A stretch of DNA of 64,000 bases from JAWLHU01 sp041690255 (GTDB taxonomy: Bacteria > Bacillota > Sulfobacillia > Symbiobacteriales > Symbiobacteriaceae): assembly GCA_041690255.1 (NCBI GenBank), contig JAWLHU010000018.1, forward strand, positions 1 through 64,000, given 5' to 3'. The notes beneath the pieces are model-generated. The model was given only the letters and a program-made list of their open reading frames with translations. It searched no databases and was not told the DNA's origin. Made by a program: the position numbers and the translations under genes. Of this stretch, positions 1-8,255 are shown piece by piece; position 1 is the first letter of the stretch; every line of letters starts with the position of its first letter.

Positions 1-46
1 TCCAGTGGCCAGGGCAGGGGTGTTTCCTAAAATTTTTAAAGAAACA

Positions 47-88
47 GCCCCCTGTGTCCGCTATGCGGACTCCAGGGGGCCATTTTGT
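47..88. terminator. Bidirectional hairpin terminator
   Basis: An 8-bp outer stem (47-54 with 73-80) encloses a 5-bp inner stem (57-61 with 65-69). T-rich sequence follows on the plus strand (CATTTTGTC) and, on the minus strand, TGTTTCTTT. It lies just past the stop of the minus-strand YheC/YheD gene and probably ends that operon. The AT-rich bases at about 22-42 hold no gene I can see. Confidence 0.7.
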
Positions 89-127
89 CAGCAGCCTGAA
101 CGCCTGCCCGAATAGGGCAGGCGCTTC

Positions 128-1237
128 TTACGCATGGACCGGTTGTGCGGTGCCGGTCTCCCGACCGGCACGTGCCTGACGCGCCAGGTAAGCGCCGTAG
201 GCAAAGGGATACCGGAGGAGGCGATCCTCCTCCATCCCTGGAACGGCCGGATGGAGCGGCTTCGTATTCGCCTCGAAGACCCAGGTGGACCCCTGCTCGT
301 CGACGCCGATGTCAATGCCGACCTCCCCCAACAGCCCGAACCGGGACTCCAGGGCAAGGAGCGTGCGATGAGCGGCCTGGGAGACGCGCTCGACCAGATC
401 CGGCAGGTGTGGGATCTGGCTGCCAAACTGCCGGAGGAAGCCGTCGGGCAGGAAGGGCTCCCCGCCCTGGCTCATGTTGGCGGCGACGTGCCCCTCACGG
501 GCCAGGCGGACAAGCACAAGCGGCAGCTGCCACTGGCCCTCCCCATCCTTCTGCGCAATCACCCGCAGGTCAAAGCTCCGCCCATTTACGGTCGGCAGCG
601 CAATGCCTTGCTGCACGACCCAGGTCATCTCAGGGTCTAACAGCTTCAGGAAGGCAAAGACCTCCTCCACGCTGCCAAAGCGCTCATCGACATGCCGGGA
701 GCCAATGCGCCCCCGGATCCCGGCCATACCGGATTCGTCACGCAGACGGACCACATCACTGCCGTGGCTGCCGTGATCCCTCTTCAGGAAGAGTGCGCCA
801 TGCCGGCCAGACATGGCTGTGAGGTCACTGGGCGCAATCAGGGGACGCGTCTCGGGAGCCAGGCCGGCGGTCCCGGGGAAGAAGCTGAGGGCATCTGCAA
901 CCTCCAGCTTACTGATGGAGTTGATCGGGTTGATCAGCCGAGTCGCCCGTCGGGCGAACAGGGTCTTCAACAGGCCGACGGCGCTCTGGCTCTGCGTCCG
1001 GTCCCCATAGGTGGCCCGGTTGTAGATCACCTCGGGGAGCCCGGTGGCGACCGAGTGCCACTGACCATCCTGCTCGGTCCAGCCCTGCACTTGGGTCCCC
1101 GCTTCGTTCAGCCCGCCCAGGGTGAAGAAGATTGGCTCGGCGCCCGCCACCCTGGCCTGGTGCGCCATGAGGCGATAGCGGTCCCGCACACGCAGCCGCT
1201 CCTCGTCAGCCGGTCCCAGCATGATGCCGAACTGCAT
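128..1237 (-). CDS. YheC/YheD family ATP-grasp protein
   Basis: This 369-residue protein resembles the Bacillus YheC/YheD endospore-coat-associated family. The family has an ATP-grasp fold, and its reaction is not established. The C-terminal half has the ATP-grasp pattern: a lysine-bearing 'LFLKRDHGSHG' segment, the 'WVVQQGI' strand, and a metal-site stretch ending 'FEANTKP'. The ATG at 1237 is chosen because CAGGAGTG lies just upstream; the longer open frame has no comparable site. It starts 4 bp after the stop of the next gene upstream, a second YheC/YheD protein, so the two are almost certainly co-transcribed. The family call is good; a role in spores is inferred from relatives. Confidence 0.85.
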   Translation of the reverse strand: MQFGIMLGPADEERLRVRDRYRLMAHQARVAGAEPIFFTLGGLNEAGTQVQGWTEQDGQWHSVATGLPEVIYNRATYGDRTQSQSAVGLLKTLFARRATRLINPINSISKLEVADALSFFPGTAGLAPETRPLIAPSDLTAMSGRHGALFLKRDHGSHGSDVVRLRDESGMAGIRGRIGSRHVDERFGSVEEVFAFLKLLDPEMTWVVQQGIALPTVNGRSFDLRVIAQKDGEGQWQLPLVLVRLAREGHVAANMSQGGEPFLPDGFLRQFGSQIPHLPDLVERVSQAAHRTLLALESRFGLLGEVGIDIGVDEQGSTWVFEANTKPLHPAVPGMEEDRLLRYPFAYGAYLARQARAGRETGTAQPVHA

Positions 1238-1241
1238 GGGA

Positions 1242-2612
1242 TCACTCCTGCATGTCAAGATAGGCAGCAAAATGAATGGGGAACCGGTCGATCCGCTCCC
1301 CAATGAGCGGATCTCTCAGACGCTCCAGGCTAACCCGAAGCGGGATCCCGTTCACCTCGATCAGCATGACGCGACCATCTTCCAGAACGCCCAGGTCCAG
1401 TCCCAGTTCCACGCACGGACCCAACCGCTGGTCGATCCGCTCGGCCAGGGCGAGGGAGACCCGGTCGATCTCCGCCCGGATCGCCGTTGCCTGCGGACCG
1501 AAGGCGTACTGCAGGGCACTCTCAATCGGGGCGATCTGTCCGCCGCTGCGCGGGCTGGTAATGGCGCTGCCCTCCGGGGCAATGCGCGCGACCACACCGG
1601 TTACCTGCCACTTGCCGTCCCCGGCGCGCTGGACCAGAGACCGCAGGTCAAAGCGGTTACCGAGGTAGGCAGCCAGGGGCAGCCCCTCCTGCACCACGTA
1701 GGTCACGTCCGGCTCCAGCATCCCGGAGAGCGCCGGGAGGACCTCCTGTTCATCCGCAACCCGGAGCGTCCGGTTCTCCCCCTCCTCACGGGTCCAGATC
1801 TCCCACCCCGAACCCACGCGTTTCAGCCGGCAGACCCCTTTGCCCTTGTAGAGCGCGTCCGGTTTTACGTAAAGGTCATCGTTGGTCTCCATGAGGATAT
1901 GAAGGAACTCGGCGGTCAGGGGGCCGGTCCCGGGAAGGTGAGGCCCCAGGTCGCCGGGAGGTTGCAGCGCCTGGAACGCCTGAAGTTTCGTGATCTTGAC
2001 CGGTGCGTTGACCACCACGGCACCCAGGTCGCGCATCGTCATGCGCAACGCCGCGGCGTCCATGCGGCCGGGCTTACCGAAGCATCGGTCATAGATCACT
2101 CGGGGCAGGGGAGCCTTGAGGGGCATCCACTGGCATTCTGCTGCACCATCGCAGTGGTGCAGGTAACCGGAAATCGTCCGCCCGGACAGATCCAGGTCAT
2201 CGGGTGCGAAGAAGAGGAGCAGTCCCCCCGTCTCCCGGGCGGCTCGGGCGTAGCGACAGTAGACATGATCCCGCTTTCCGTTCAACACCGCATCTCGCTT
2301 GGCCGATGAGATCAGCAGCCCCACGAGTGGCCCCAGGGCTATCTGGGCAGAGCCTGATCGGCATAAGGTCAGACTGACCGGTCCGGTGATCTGGAGCCGC
2401 TGGGCCACCGGGGCCGACAGAAGCAGCGAATCGCCCTCCCGGTCCCCATTTGCCCGCCAGAGGACCTCTGTCTCTGCCAGACCGAAACGGAGCGTACAGG
2501 TCTCGCCATCGCGCAAGCCGGCCCCTTCCAACAGCGTCCAAGGCGCCCGCACGGTAGGAGTGCTATCCTCCGAACCTGCAGCGAGCGCGACATGGACGAC
2601 GTGGCGTTCCAT
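1242..2612 (-). CDS. YheC/YheD family ATP-grasp protein, larger paralogue
   Basis: This 456-residue protein has about 200 N-terminal residues of the YheC/YheD type followed by an ATP-grasp domain ('DDLYVKPDALYKGKGV', 'YVVQEGLPL', 'LIEVNGIP'). The glutamate and asparagine of 'EVNG' match the metal-binding end of ATP-grasp enzymes. The ATG at 2612 is chosen over a GTG at 2633 because an AGGGGGG site sits at the right distance. It is the promoter-proximal gene of a two-gene unit. Tandem paralogues of this family also occur in Bacillus. The ligated substrate, if any, is unknown. Confidence 0.85.
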   Translation of the reverse strand: MERHVVHVALAAGSEDSTPTVRAPWTLLEGAGLRDGETCTLRFGLAETEVLWRANGDREGDSLLLSAPVAQRLQITGPVSLTLCRSGSAQIALGPLVGLLISSAKRDAVLNGKRDHVYCRYARAARETGGLLLFFAPDDLDLSGRTISGYLHHCDGAAECQWMPLKAPLPRVIYDRCFGKPGRMDAAALRMTMRDLGAVVVNAPVKITKLQAFQALQPPGDLGPHLPGTGPLTAEFLHILMETNDDLYVKPDALYKGKGVCRLKRVGSGWEIWTREEGENRTLRVADEQEVLPALSGMLEPDVTYVVQEGLPLAAYLGNRFDLRSLVQRAGDGKWQVTGVVARIAPEGSAITSPRSGGQIAPIESALQYAFGPQATAIRAEIDRVSLALAERIDQRLGPCVELGLDLGVLEDGRVMLIEVNGIPLRVSLERLRDPLIGERIDRFPIHFAAYLDMQE

Positions 2613-2749
2613 TCGGGAACCCCCCTTGGTCACACAGCTTCCTACCGACCATACCCCAGTCTATTCAGATCGGCCGTTATGTCACCTCGCCGAGTGCGTG
2701 AATAGGGTGGCTATGGAAGGAACACTGCCCAGGGAGATGGAGGGACACG

Positions 2750-3838
2750 ATGGGCTACCGTACGGATATCCGGCGGATCGATCAGCTCTCTGAACAGGAA
2801 CGGGAACGGCTCGCACCCGTCACCGATGAGTACGTGTTCCGGGTCAGCGATTATTACCTGTCGCTGATCGACTGGGAGGATCCGGCAGACCCCATCCGCC
2901 GGATCGTGATCCCCAGTGAAGGGGAGCTGGCGGAGTATGGCCGGCTGGACCCGTCCGACGAGGCGTCCAACTATGTAGCCAAGGGCTGCCAGCACAAGTA
3001 CACCACCACGGCCCTCCTGCTGGTCTCTGACGTCTGCGGCGCCTATTGCCGGTTCTGCTTCCGCAAGCGACTCTTCAAAGAGGACGTGGAGAGCGAAGTC
3101 AGCCTGGATGTGAGCGAAGGGCTGTCCTACATTGCAGCCCATCCGGAGATCAACAATGTGCTGCTGACCGGCGGTGACCCGCTTGTACTCTCCGCCACCC
3201 GTCTCGACAAGATCCTGACCGCCCTGCGGGCGATCGACCATGTCAAGATCATTCGCCTCGGCTCCAAGATGCTCGCCTTTGACCCAATGCGCATTGCGGG
3301 CGACCCCAAGCTGCTCGATGTGCTCTCGCAGCACACCCGGGCCGATGCACGGATTTACGTAATGGCGCACTTCAACCATCCGCGTGAGCTGACGGAGCAG
3401 GCGCTCGCCTGCGTGAGCGCCCTGCAGAAGGCAGGCGTGATCACGATCAACCAGACCCCGCTGCTCCGCGGGGTGAACGATGACCCCGCCGTTCTGGCCG
3501 AGTTGCTGGACCGCCTCTCCTGGGCCGGGGTAACCCCCTACTACCTCTTCCAGAATCGCCCGGTAGCGGGAAATGCGGCCTTTGTGGTGCCCCTCCGGGA
3601 GGGGTACGAGATCGTGGAGGCTGCCAAAGCCCGGACCTCAGGGCTCGGCAAGCGAGTGAAGTACGTCATGAGCCACGCCTCCGGCAAGATCGAGGTGCTT
3701 GCGGTACAGCGTGATCGCATCTACCTCAAGTACCACCAGTCCCGCCAGCCGGAGGATCAGGGGCGCTTCATGATCATGCGGCTGCCCAAGGGGGCTGGCT
3801 GGTTCGACGACCTCCGCCCCCTCTCCGGGAAAGGGTAA
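2750..3838 (+). CDS. KamA-family radical SAM/PLP protein
   Basis: A 362-residue member of the lysine 2,3-aminomutase family. The radical SAM cluster motif is C96-x3-C100-x2-C103. The glycine-rich 'LLTGGDPL' (139-146) is the SAM-binding strand. K313 in 'ASGK' sits where KamA has its PLP lysine. The region that carries the lysine-binding aspartate in true KamA reads 'YYLFQNRPVAG' here, with N269, and the second aspartate before the PLP lysine is also not obvious. A substrate other than free lysine is therefore likely. A GGAGGG site precedes the ATG. The stop codon abuts the stop of the convergent acyl-CoA dehydrogenase gene with no gap. Family assignment is firm; the reaction is unknown. Confidence 0.85.
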   Translation: MGYRTDIRRIDQLSEQERERLAPVTDEYVFRVSDYYLSLIDWEDPADPIRRIVIPSEGELAEYGRLDPSDEASNYVAKGCQHKYTTTALLLVSDVCGAYCRFCFRKRLFKEDVESEVSLDVSEGLSYIAAHPEINNVLLTGGDPLVLSATRLDKILTALRAIDHVKIIRLGSKMLAFDPMRIAGDPKLLDVLSQHTRADARIYVMAHFNHPRELTEQALACVSALQKAGVITINQTPLLRGVNDDPAVLAELLDRLSWAGVTPYYLFQNRPVAGNAAFVVPLREGYEIVEAAKARTSGLGKRVKYVMSHASGKIEVLAVQRDRIYLKYHQSRQPEDQGRFMIMRLPKGAGWFDDLRPLSGKG

Positions 3839-4984
3839 TCAGCCCTCCGCAAGCACCTTGCCGGCGATCACCAGCTTCTGAATCTCCGAGGTCCCCTCGT
3901 AGATCCGGGTGATCCGGGCGTCCCGATAGAGCCGCTCTACCGCCATCTCCTTCATGTAGCCCATGCCCCCGTGGATCTGCACCGCCTTATCGGCCACCCG
4001 GGCGAAGGCCTCGGTCACGAAGAGCTTGGCCATGGCCGCCTCCTTCTGGACGTTGAGCCCCTGGTCAGCCATCTCCGCGACCTGGTAGGTCATAGCCCGA
4101 GAGGCGAAGATATCGGTCGCCATCTCCGCCAGGTGGGCCTGGATCATCTGATGCTCCGCGATCGGCCGGCCCATGGTCACCCGCTGCTTCGACCAGCGGA
4201 CCGACTCCTCCAGGCAGCGCTCCATTCCACCGATGCAGCGCGCCGCCAGGGTCGCCCGCCCCTTGGTCAGGATCTTCATGGCCGCCACGTACCCCTCACC
4301 CTCGGCCCCTAACCGGTTCTCCACCGGCACCTCGCAGTCGGTGAAGAAGAGCTCGGCGGTGTGGGAGCCCCGCAGCCCCATCTTCTTCTCAGGCTTGCCC
4401 ACTTCCAGCCCCTTGAATCCCCGCTCAACGAGAAAGGCAGAGATCCCTTTGGCCCCACGGGCCTTATCGGTCACGGCAAAGACGGTGAAGAGACCGGCCT
4501 CCGGTGCGTTGGTGATAAAGCACTTCTGGCCGTTCAGGAGATAGCGATCCCCCAGGCGTTCGGCCGTCGTCAGGAGCTGTGACGCATCCGACCCCGCCTG
4601 CGGCTCGGTCAGGGCGAAGCCGGAGAGCAGTCCACCCGTCGCCATGGCGGGCAGGTAGCGGCCCTTCTGGTCCGGCGTCCCCAGCTCAACCAGGCCGGTC
4701 GAACCGATACCCGTGTGGGCGCCGATAATGGTGCAGAGCCCGTGACTGGTCCGGCCCAGCTCCTCGTAGATCAGCGACTGGCCCACGACCCCCATGCCCA
4801 GACCACCGTACTCCTCGGGGATCCGTATGCCGAAGAGGCCCATCTGCCGGGCCTCGGCAAGGATCCGCTCCGGGACCTGGTCCCGCTCCTCGATCTCCTC
4901 CTCCACGGGCATCACCCGCTTGTTTACCCACTCCCGGATCATCCGGGTGATCTCCCGCATCTCATCAGGTACGTGAAAGGCCAT
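3839..4984 (-). CDS. Acyl-CoA dehydrogenase
   Basis: A 381-residue FAD enzyme that oxidises an acyl-CoA to the enoyl-CoA. It shows the usual signatures: 'FALTEPQAGSDAS' in the FAD/substrate region, 'KCFITNA', and near the C-terminus 'IYEGTSEIQKLVIA', whose glutamate is the usual catalytic base. Length matches the family. The start at 4984 follows a GGGAGGGG site; the open frame extends 18 codons further without one. It is transcribed alone, divergent from an AEC transporter across a region with a palindromic operator. A second, different acyl-CoA dehydrogenase lies at 10773-11936. Chain-length preference cannot be read from sequence. Confidence 0.92.
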   Translation of the reverse strand: MAFHVPDEMREITRMIREWVNKRVMPVEEEIEERDQVPERILAEARQMGLFGIRIPEEYGGLGMGVVGQSLIYEELGRTSHGLCTIIGAHTGIGSTGLVELGTPDQKGRYLPAMATGGLLSGFALTEPQAGSDASQLLTTAERLGDRYLLNGQKCFITNAPEAGLFTVFAVTDKARGAKGISAFLVERGFKGLEVGKPEKKMGLRGSHTAELFFTDCEVPVENRLGAEGEGYVAAMKILTKGRATLAARCIGGMERCLEESVRWSKQRVTMGRPIAEHQMIQAHLAEMATDIFASRAMTYQVAEMADQGLNVQKEAAMAKLFVTEAFARVADKAVQIHGGMGYMKEMAVERLYRDARITRIYEGTSEIQKLVIAGKVLAEG

Positions 4985-5041
4985 GGTGATTCCCCTCCCT
5001 TCGCCCCTTCGCGATATCAAAAACCGTGCCAGCGTCAATGA

Positions 5042-5064
5042 AGCCCCGGCACTGCGCCGGGGCT
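5042..5064. terminator. GC-rich hairpin
   Basis: AGCCCCGGC pairs with GCCGGGGCT around a 5-base loop. There is no strong T-tract on either strand, and it lies 5' of the acyl-CoA dehydrogenase gene, so it may be a leader structure rather than a terminator. The core resembles the terminator stem at 6251-6285. Confidence 0.4.
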
Positions 5065-5117
5065 CGAAGGCTGTTCATATGCTTGATCGGGCTGTTCAGG
5101 AACTGAACTCGAAACAC

Positions 5118-5150
5118 TGTATCATACACGGCCCAAGAGAGTGTATGATA
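5118..5150. promoter_or_regulatory. Palindromic operator pair between acyl-CoA dehydrogenase and AEC transporter
   Basis: TATCATACAC (5120-5129) and GTGTATGATA (5141-5150) form a perfect 10-bp inverted repeat with an 11-bp spacer. The left arm lies inside its own 11-bp palindrome, TGTATCATACA (5118-5128). A further GTGTATG follows at about 5158. The arrangement looks like adjacent dimer sites for a GntR- or TetR-type repressor; that identity is inferred. A shorter palindrome TTCAG-GAA-CTGAA lies just upstream at about 5095. Confidence 0.6.
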
Positions 5151-5277
5151 GGCGGTGCAGTGTATGCTTGTCCTTATCGGAGATGGTGCGCCAGAAAGCG
5201 TAGCGGGGCTCTGCTCCGACTGGCACAATCCGTGCGTACCTATGGGACAGATGAGCGGTAATGTGGAGGAATGGACG

Positions 5278-6240
5278 TTGAACCCGATGTACTCAGCCCT
5301 TCTTACATTCGCAGCCCCGATCGCAGCCGGTTACTTGGGGCGCCGGGTTCTGCTCGCGGCCGATCGGTCGCCCGCCAACCTTTTCACGCTCTCCAAGTGG
5401 CAGAAGGAGTTCGGCAACCTCGTACTGGCGCCGATCACTGCCGTCCTCGCCCTCTGGGCGCTCGACTTCAGCCAGATGAACCTCGTCGCCCTCCCCGTCC
5501 TGGGTGTCGCCTACCATGCGATCGGCACCGGCCTGGCGCTGGTCATGGCCCGACTCCTGTCCATGCCCGCCCGGCAGCGAGGCGTCTTCCTCATGGCCGG
5601 TATGAACAGCAACCTGGGACTGATCGGTGGCCTGCTCTGCTTCCTCCTGTTCGGTGAGACGGGGTATGCACTCTCCTCCTTCTTTCGGGTGCTCGAACTC
5701 CCCGTCTACTATCTGGCGGGGTTCCCGGCCGCAGCGGCCATGGGAAACGGCCAGCGCATCTCCATTCGCCGTTCGCTCCGTCAGATCGTGACCGACCCAT
5801 CCCTCTTCCTGCCGATCTCCGGGGTCGTACTGGGGATCCTGCTCAGCCTGACCGGGGTGCCGCGTCCGGCCTGGGTCTCCAACGTGAACTCTCTTCTGAT
5901 CCCGCTCTCCTCGATCAATATTGCCTTCGCCGTCGGGGTGACGCTCCGGGTCGGCGCGGTGGCGGACCACCTCCGACCCAGCATGGCCATGGCAGCCCTC
6001 AAGTTCGCCCTGCTGCCGGCGGCACTCTGGAGCCTGGGCCGCCTGGCAGGCCTCGATCAGGTAGATGGCGGCCTCCCCTTTCGAGTCGTCGTGCTGCTCT
6101 CGTTCATGCCCGTGGGCTTTACGGCGATCGTAGCGGCCACACTTTTCGACCTGGACGAAGACCTGGCGAACGCCCTCTGGTTCACCACCACCGTCCTGGT
6201 GCTCCCCGTGCTGGGGTTGCTGATTCCGATACTCGGGTAG
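5278..6240 (+). CDS. AEC-family (auxin efflux carrier type) transporter
   Basis: A membrane protein of 320 residues with about ten hydrophobic segments, typical of the AEC family of organic-anion and efflux carriers. N-terminal 'ALLTFAAPIAAGYLGRR', central 'GMNSNLGLIGGLLCF' and C-terminal 'MPVGFTAIVAATLFDLD' fit that family. The TTG at 5278 is preferred because GGAGG at 5265-5269 lies 8 bases upstream; the ATG at 5287 is the alternative. The upstream region carries the TGTATCATACA-type operator, so the gene is likely repressed until an inducer appears. The substrate is unknown. Confidence 0.8.
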   Translation: MNPMYSALLTFAAPIAAGYLGRRVLLAADRSPANLFTLSKWQKEFGNLVLAPITAVLALWALDFSQMNLVALPVLGVAYHAIGTGLALVMARLLSMPARQRGVFLMAGMNSNLGLIGGLLCFLLFGETGYALSSFFRVLELPVYYLAGFPAAAAMGNGQRISIRRSLRQIVTDPSLFLPISGVVLGILLSLTGVPRPAWVSNVNSLLIPLSSINIAFAVGVTLRVGAVADHLRPSMAMAALKFALLPAALWSLGRLAGLDQVDGGLPFRVVVLLSFMPVGFTAIVAATLFDLDEDLANALWFTTTVLVLPVLGLLIPILG

Positions 6241-6250
6241 CGATTCGCAT

Positions 6251-6285
6251 AGCAGAGGCCCCGGCACTTCGCCGGGGCCTCTGCT
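6251..6285. terminator. Bidirectional terminator between convergent genes
   Basis: A perfect 15-bp stem (6251-6265 with 6271-6285) around a short loop lies between the AEC transporter and the convergent flavin reductase gene. It is placed to end both transcripts, although the T-tract is weak. Confidence 0.75.
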
Positions 6286-6289
6286 ATGT

Positions 6290-6844
6290 TCACGATCCGG
6301 TCGACATCTGCCGCAGGTGCCGGTTCAGCCAGCCGGCATCGAGCAGGGTCCGCTCATCCTGCATGATCTGCCCGGGCTGACCACCGGTGCCGATCAGATA
6401 CCCGGCGAACTCCATGCCAACAAAGTTGAAGATGTGGTGGAACTGCTCGATCAGGGGCAGCCCCTTCAGGCGGGCATCCTTGCCGCCGGTCACGACCACC
6501 CAGGCGGGCTTCCCCTTCACCTCGCCCTTGAAGTCATAGCGGCTGTCCCGCAGCGACTGAGACCAGCGGTCCACAAAGTCCTTCATGGGGCCGGACATGC
6601 CATACCAGTAAAGCGGAGTGGCGAAGATGACCAGGTCGGCCGAAAGCATCTGTTGGATGATGGCGTCATGGTCATCATCCACCGCACGAAACCCTTCCGG
6701 ATCGTGCCGCTGGTCCACAATCGGCCGGACATTCTTCTGTCGCAGGTAGACGCGGGTGGCGTCCACCCCTTCGAGGATCGTCTCGGTCAGGAGTTCGGTA
6801 TTCCCCTCTTCCCGGGAACTTCCGTAGATGACGAGGATCTGCAA
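6290..6844 (-). CDS. NADPH-dependent FMN reductase / flavodoxin-fold oxidoreductase
   Basis: A 184-residue flavodoxin-fold protein. 'GSSREEGNTELL' (res 8-19) is the FMN phosphate loop and 'FATPLYWYGMSGPMKDFVDR' the second flavin-binding segment, both typical of NAD(P)H-dependent FMN reductases. The start is TTG at 6844, with AAGGAG 8 bases upstream. Its start lies 15 bp past the stop of the MFS exporter gene, so the two form an operon. The pairing suggests detoxification or redox stress, but the physiological electron acceptor is not evident. Confidence 0.85.
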   Translation of the reverse strand: MQILVIYGSSREEGNTELLTETILEGVDATRVYLRQKNVRPIVDQRHDPEGFRAVDDDHDAIIQQMLSADLVIFATPLYWYGMSGPMKDFVDRWSQSLRDSRYDFKGEVKGKPAWVVVTGGKDARLKGLPLIEQFHHIFNFVGMEFAGYLIGTGGQPGQIMQDERTLLDAGWLNRHLRQMSTGS

Positions 6845-6859
6845 GCGATCGGCTCCTTC

Positions 6860-8122
6860 CTACGAGGGCTTGGCAGCAGGGCCGCCCGGTGCCTGCCTGC
6901 CGATTGGCTCCCAGGTGGTCAACCCGGGGCGGAGCAGCATCAGCAGGGCGATGGTGAACATGGAGACCCCGTTGACGAGGATGGTGTTGGGCGTTCCAAT
7001 ATGCTCGGCCAGCCAGCCAACCCAGACGCTGGAGATGGGCTGAAGCCCGAAGCTGAGCATGAGGTAGAGGGTCAGAAGGCGGCCGCGCATCTGACCAGGC
7101 GCCAGGTACTGGATCAGGCCATTGGTGGTCGTCAGGACCAGAGGGACCGGCATGCCTGTCAGGAAGTAGGCCGCCATGGCCAGTGCGGGGGTGCGGGTCA
7201 GCGCAAAGAGGGCGAAGGCGGCCCCGGCGACGGCAATCGTTACGGCCAGCATGGTGCCGGCATTCTTCATGCGCTGCCCCCACGGGACGATAAAGAGAAC
7301 GCTGATCAGGGCACCGGCCCCGGAGAAGCCCATGAGAACGCCGTAGAGGCCGGCGTCGCCATGGAGGGTGTCGCTGGCGAACGAGGGCAGAATCGTGCTG
7401 TTGGAGAAGCCGAAGAAGGTGACCAGGCCGGTGAAGATCATCAAATCCAGGATACGCGGCTGGCCGAGGGTATAGCGCACCCCCTCCATGAAATTGCCGC
7501 GACCTGACTGACCGGCGCCCGGCCGGTGCTGTTGATGCACCCGGACCACCAGGAGGCTGGCGATCACGGCGAGAAAGCTGAGGCCGTTGATCAGGAAGGC
7601 CGGGCCCTCACCGGTCAACTTGACCACCAGGCCCGCCAGGGTCGGGCCAAAGATCCGGCTGACCTGAACGATCATACCGTTGACCACCACCGCCTTGCGG
7701 ACCATCTCCTGGCCGGCCAGGTCGCCGATGAAGGCCTGCTGGGACGGCATATCCAGGGCGCTGACACAGCCGAGGATCGTCGCCAGGAGGTAGACATGCC
7801 AGATCTGGACCAGGTTGGAGGTGACCAACCCCGAGAGAATGAGGGCCAGGAACATGGCGACGGTCTGGGTATACACGAGGATCTTGCGGCGGTCCATGCG
7901 GTCTGCCAGGGAGCCGGCGAGCGGCCCCAGGAGCAGCAGGGGGATCGTGCCGAGCATGCCGACCGTGCCGAGAGCAGCCTCGGAGTTGGTCAACCGCCAG
8001 ACCACCCAGGACTGAGCGGTAATCTGCATCCAGGTGCCAATGAGGGAGACGGCCTGACCTGAGAGGTAGATGCGGAGATTCCGGTTGGCGAGGGGAGAGA
8101 AGGTTTCTAGAAAGGCGCCCAC
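6860..8122 (-). CDS. MFS transporter, EntS-like
   Basis: About 420 residues with twelve predicted membrane helices, of the MFS subgroup that includes enterobactin and macrolide exporters. The cytoplasmic loop 'GSLADRMDRRKILVYTQ' matches the MFS motif between helices 2 and 3. An AGGAGG site touches an ATG at 8128, which leaves no spacer, while a GTG at 8122 sits 6 bases from it, so I favour the GTG; the ATG would add two residues. It lies upstream of, and probably co-transcribed with, the FMN reductase. The exported compound is unknown. Confidence 0.85.
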   Translation of the reverse strand: MGAFLETFSPLANRNLRIYLSGQAVSLIGTWMQITAQSWVVWRLTNSEAALGTVGMLGTIPLLLLGPLAGSLADRMDRRKILVYTQTVAMFLALILSGLVTSNLVQIWHVYLLATILGCVSALDMPSQQAFIGDLAGQEMVRKAVVVNGMIVQVSRIFGPTLAGLVVKLTGEGPAFLINGLSFLAVIASLLVVRVHQQHRPGAGQSGRGNFMEGVRYTLGQPRILDLMIFTGLVTFFGFSNSTILPSFASDTLHGDAGLYGVLMGFSGAGALISVLFIVPWGQRMKNAGTMLAVTIAVAGAAFALFALTRTPALAMAAYFLTGMPVPLVLTTTNGLIQYLAPGQMRGRLLTLYLMLSFGLQPISSVWVGWLAEHIGTPNTILVNGVSMFTIALLMLLRPGLTTWEPIGRQAPGGPAAKPS

Positions 8123-8224
8123 GGCCATCCTCCTGTCTGATGGAAAAAGGATCATCTCTTTCGACGGCGCCCCGGTTTTCGGCGGTACCGCGCTACACGA
8201 ACTAATTCTACCAGAGACAGATAA

Positions 8225-8248
8225 GGGCCTGCCACCATGGGCAGGCCC
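8225..8248 (-). terminator. Terminator of sigma/anti-sigma operon
   Basis: A 9-bp stem, GGGCCTGCC with GGCAGGCCC, lies just past the stop of the minus-strand anti-sigma-like gene and is followed by TTATCTGT on that strand. Confidence 0.65.
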
Positions 8249-8255
8249 CACATCT

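Noticed and set aside
5042..6285. Similar GCCCCGGC hairpins at 5042 and 6251 as a REP-type repeat family
   Set aside because: Only two examples with different flanks and loops; ordinary GC-rich hairpins explain them.
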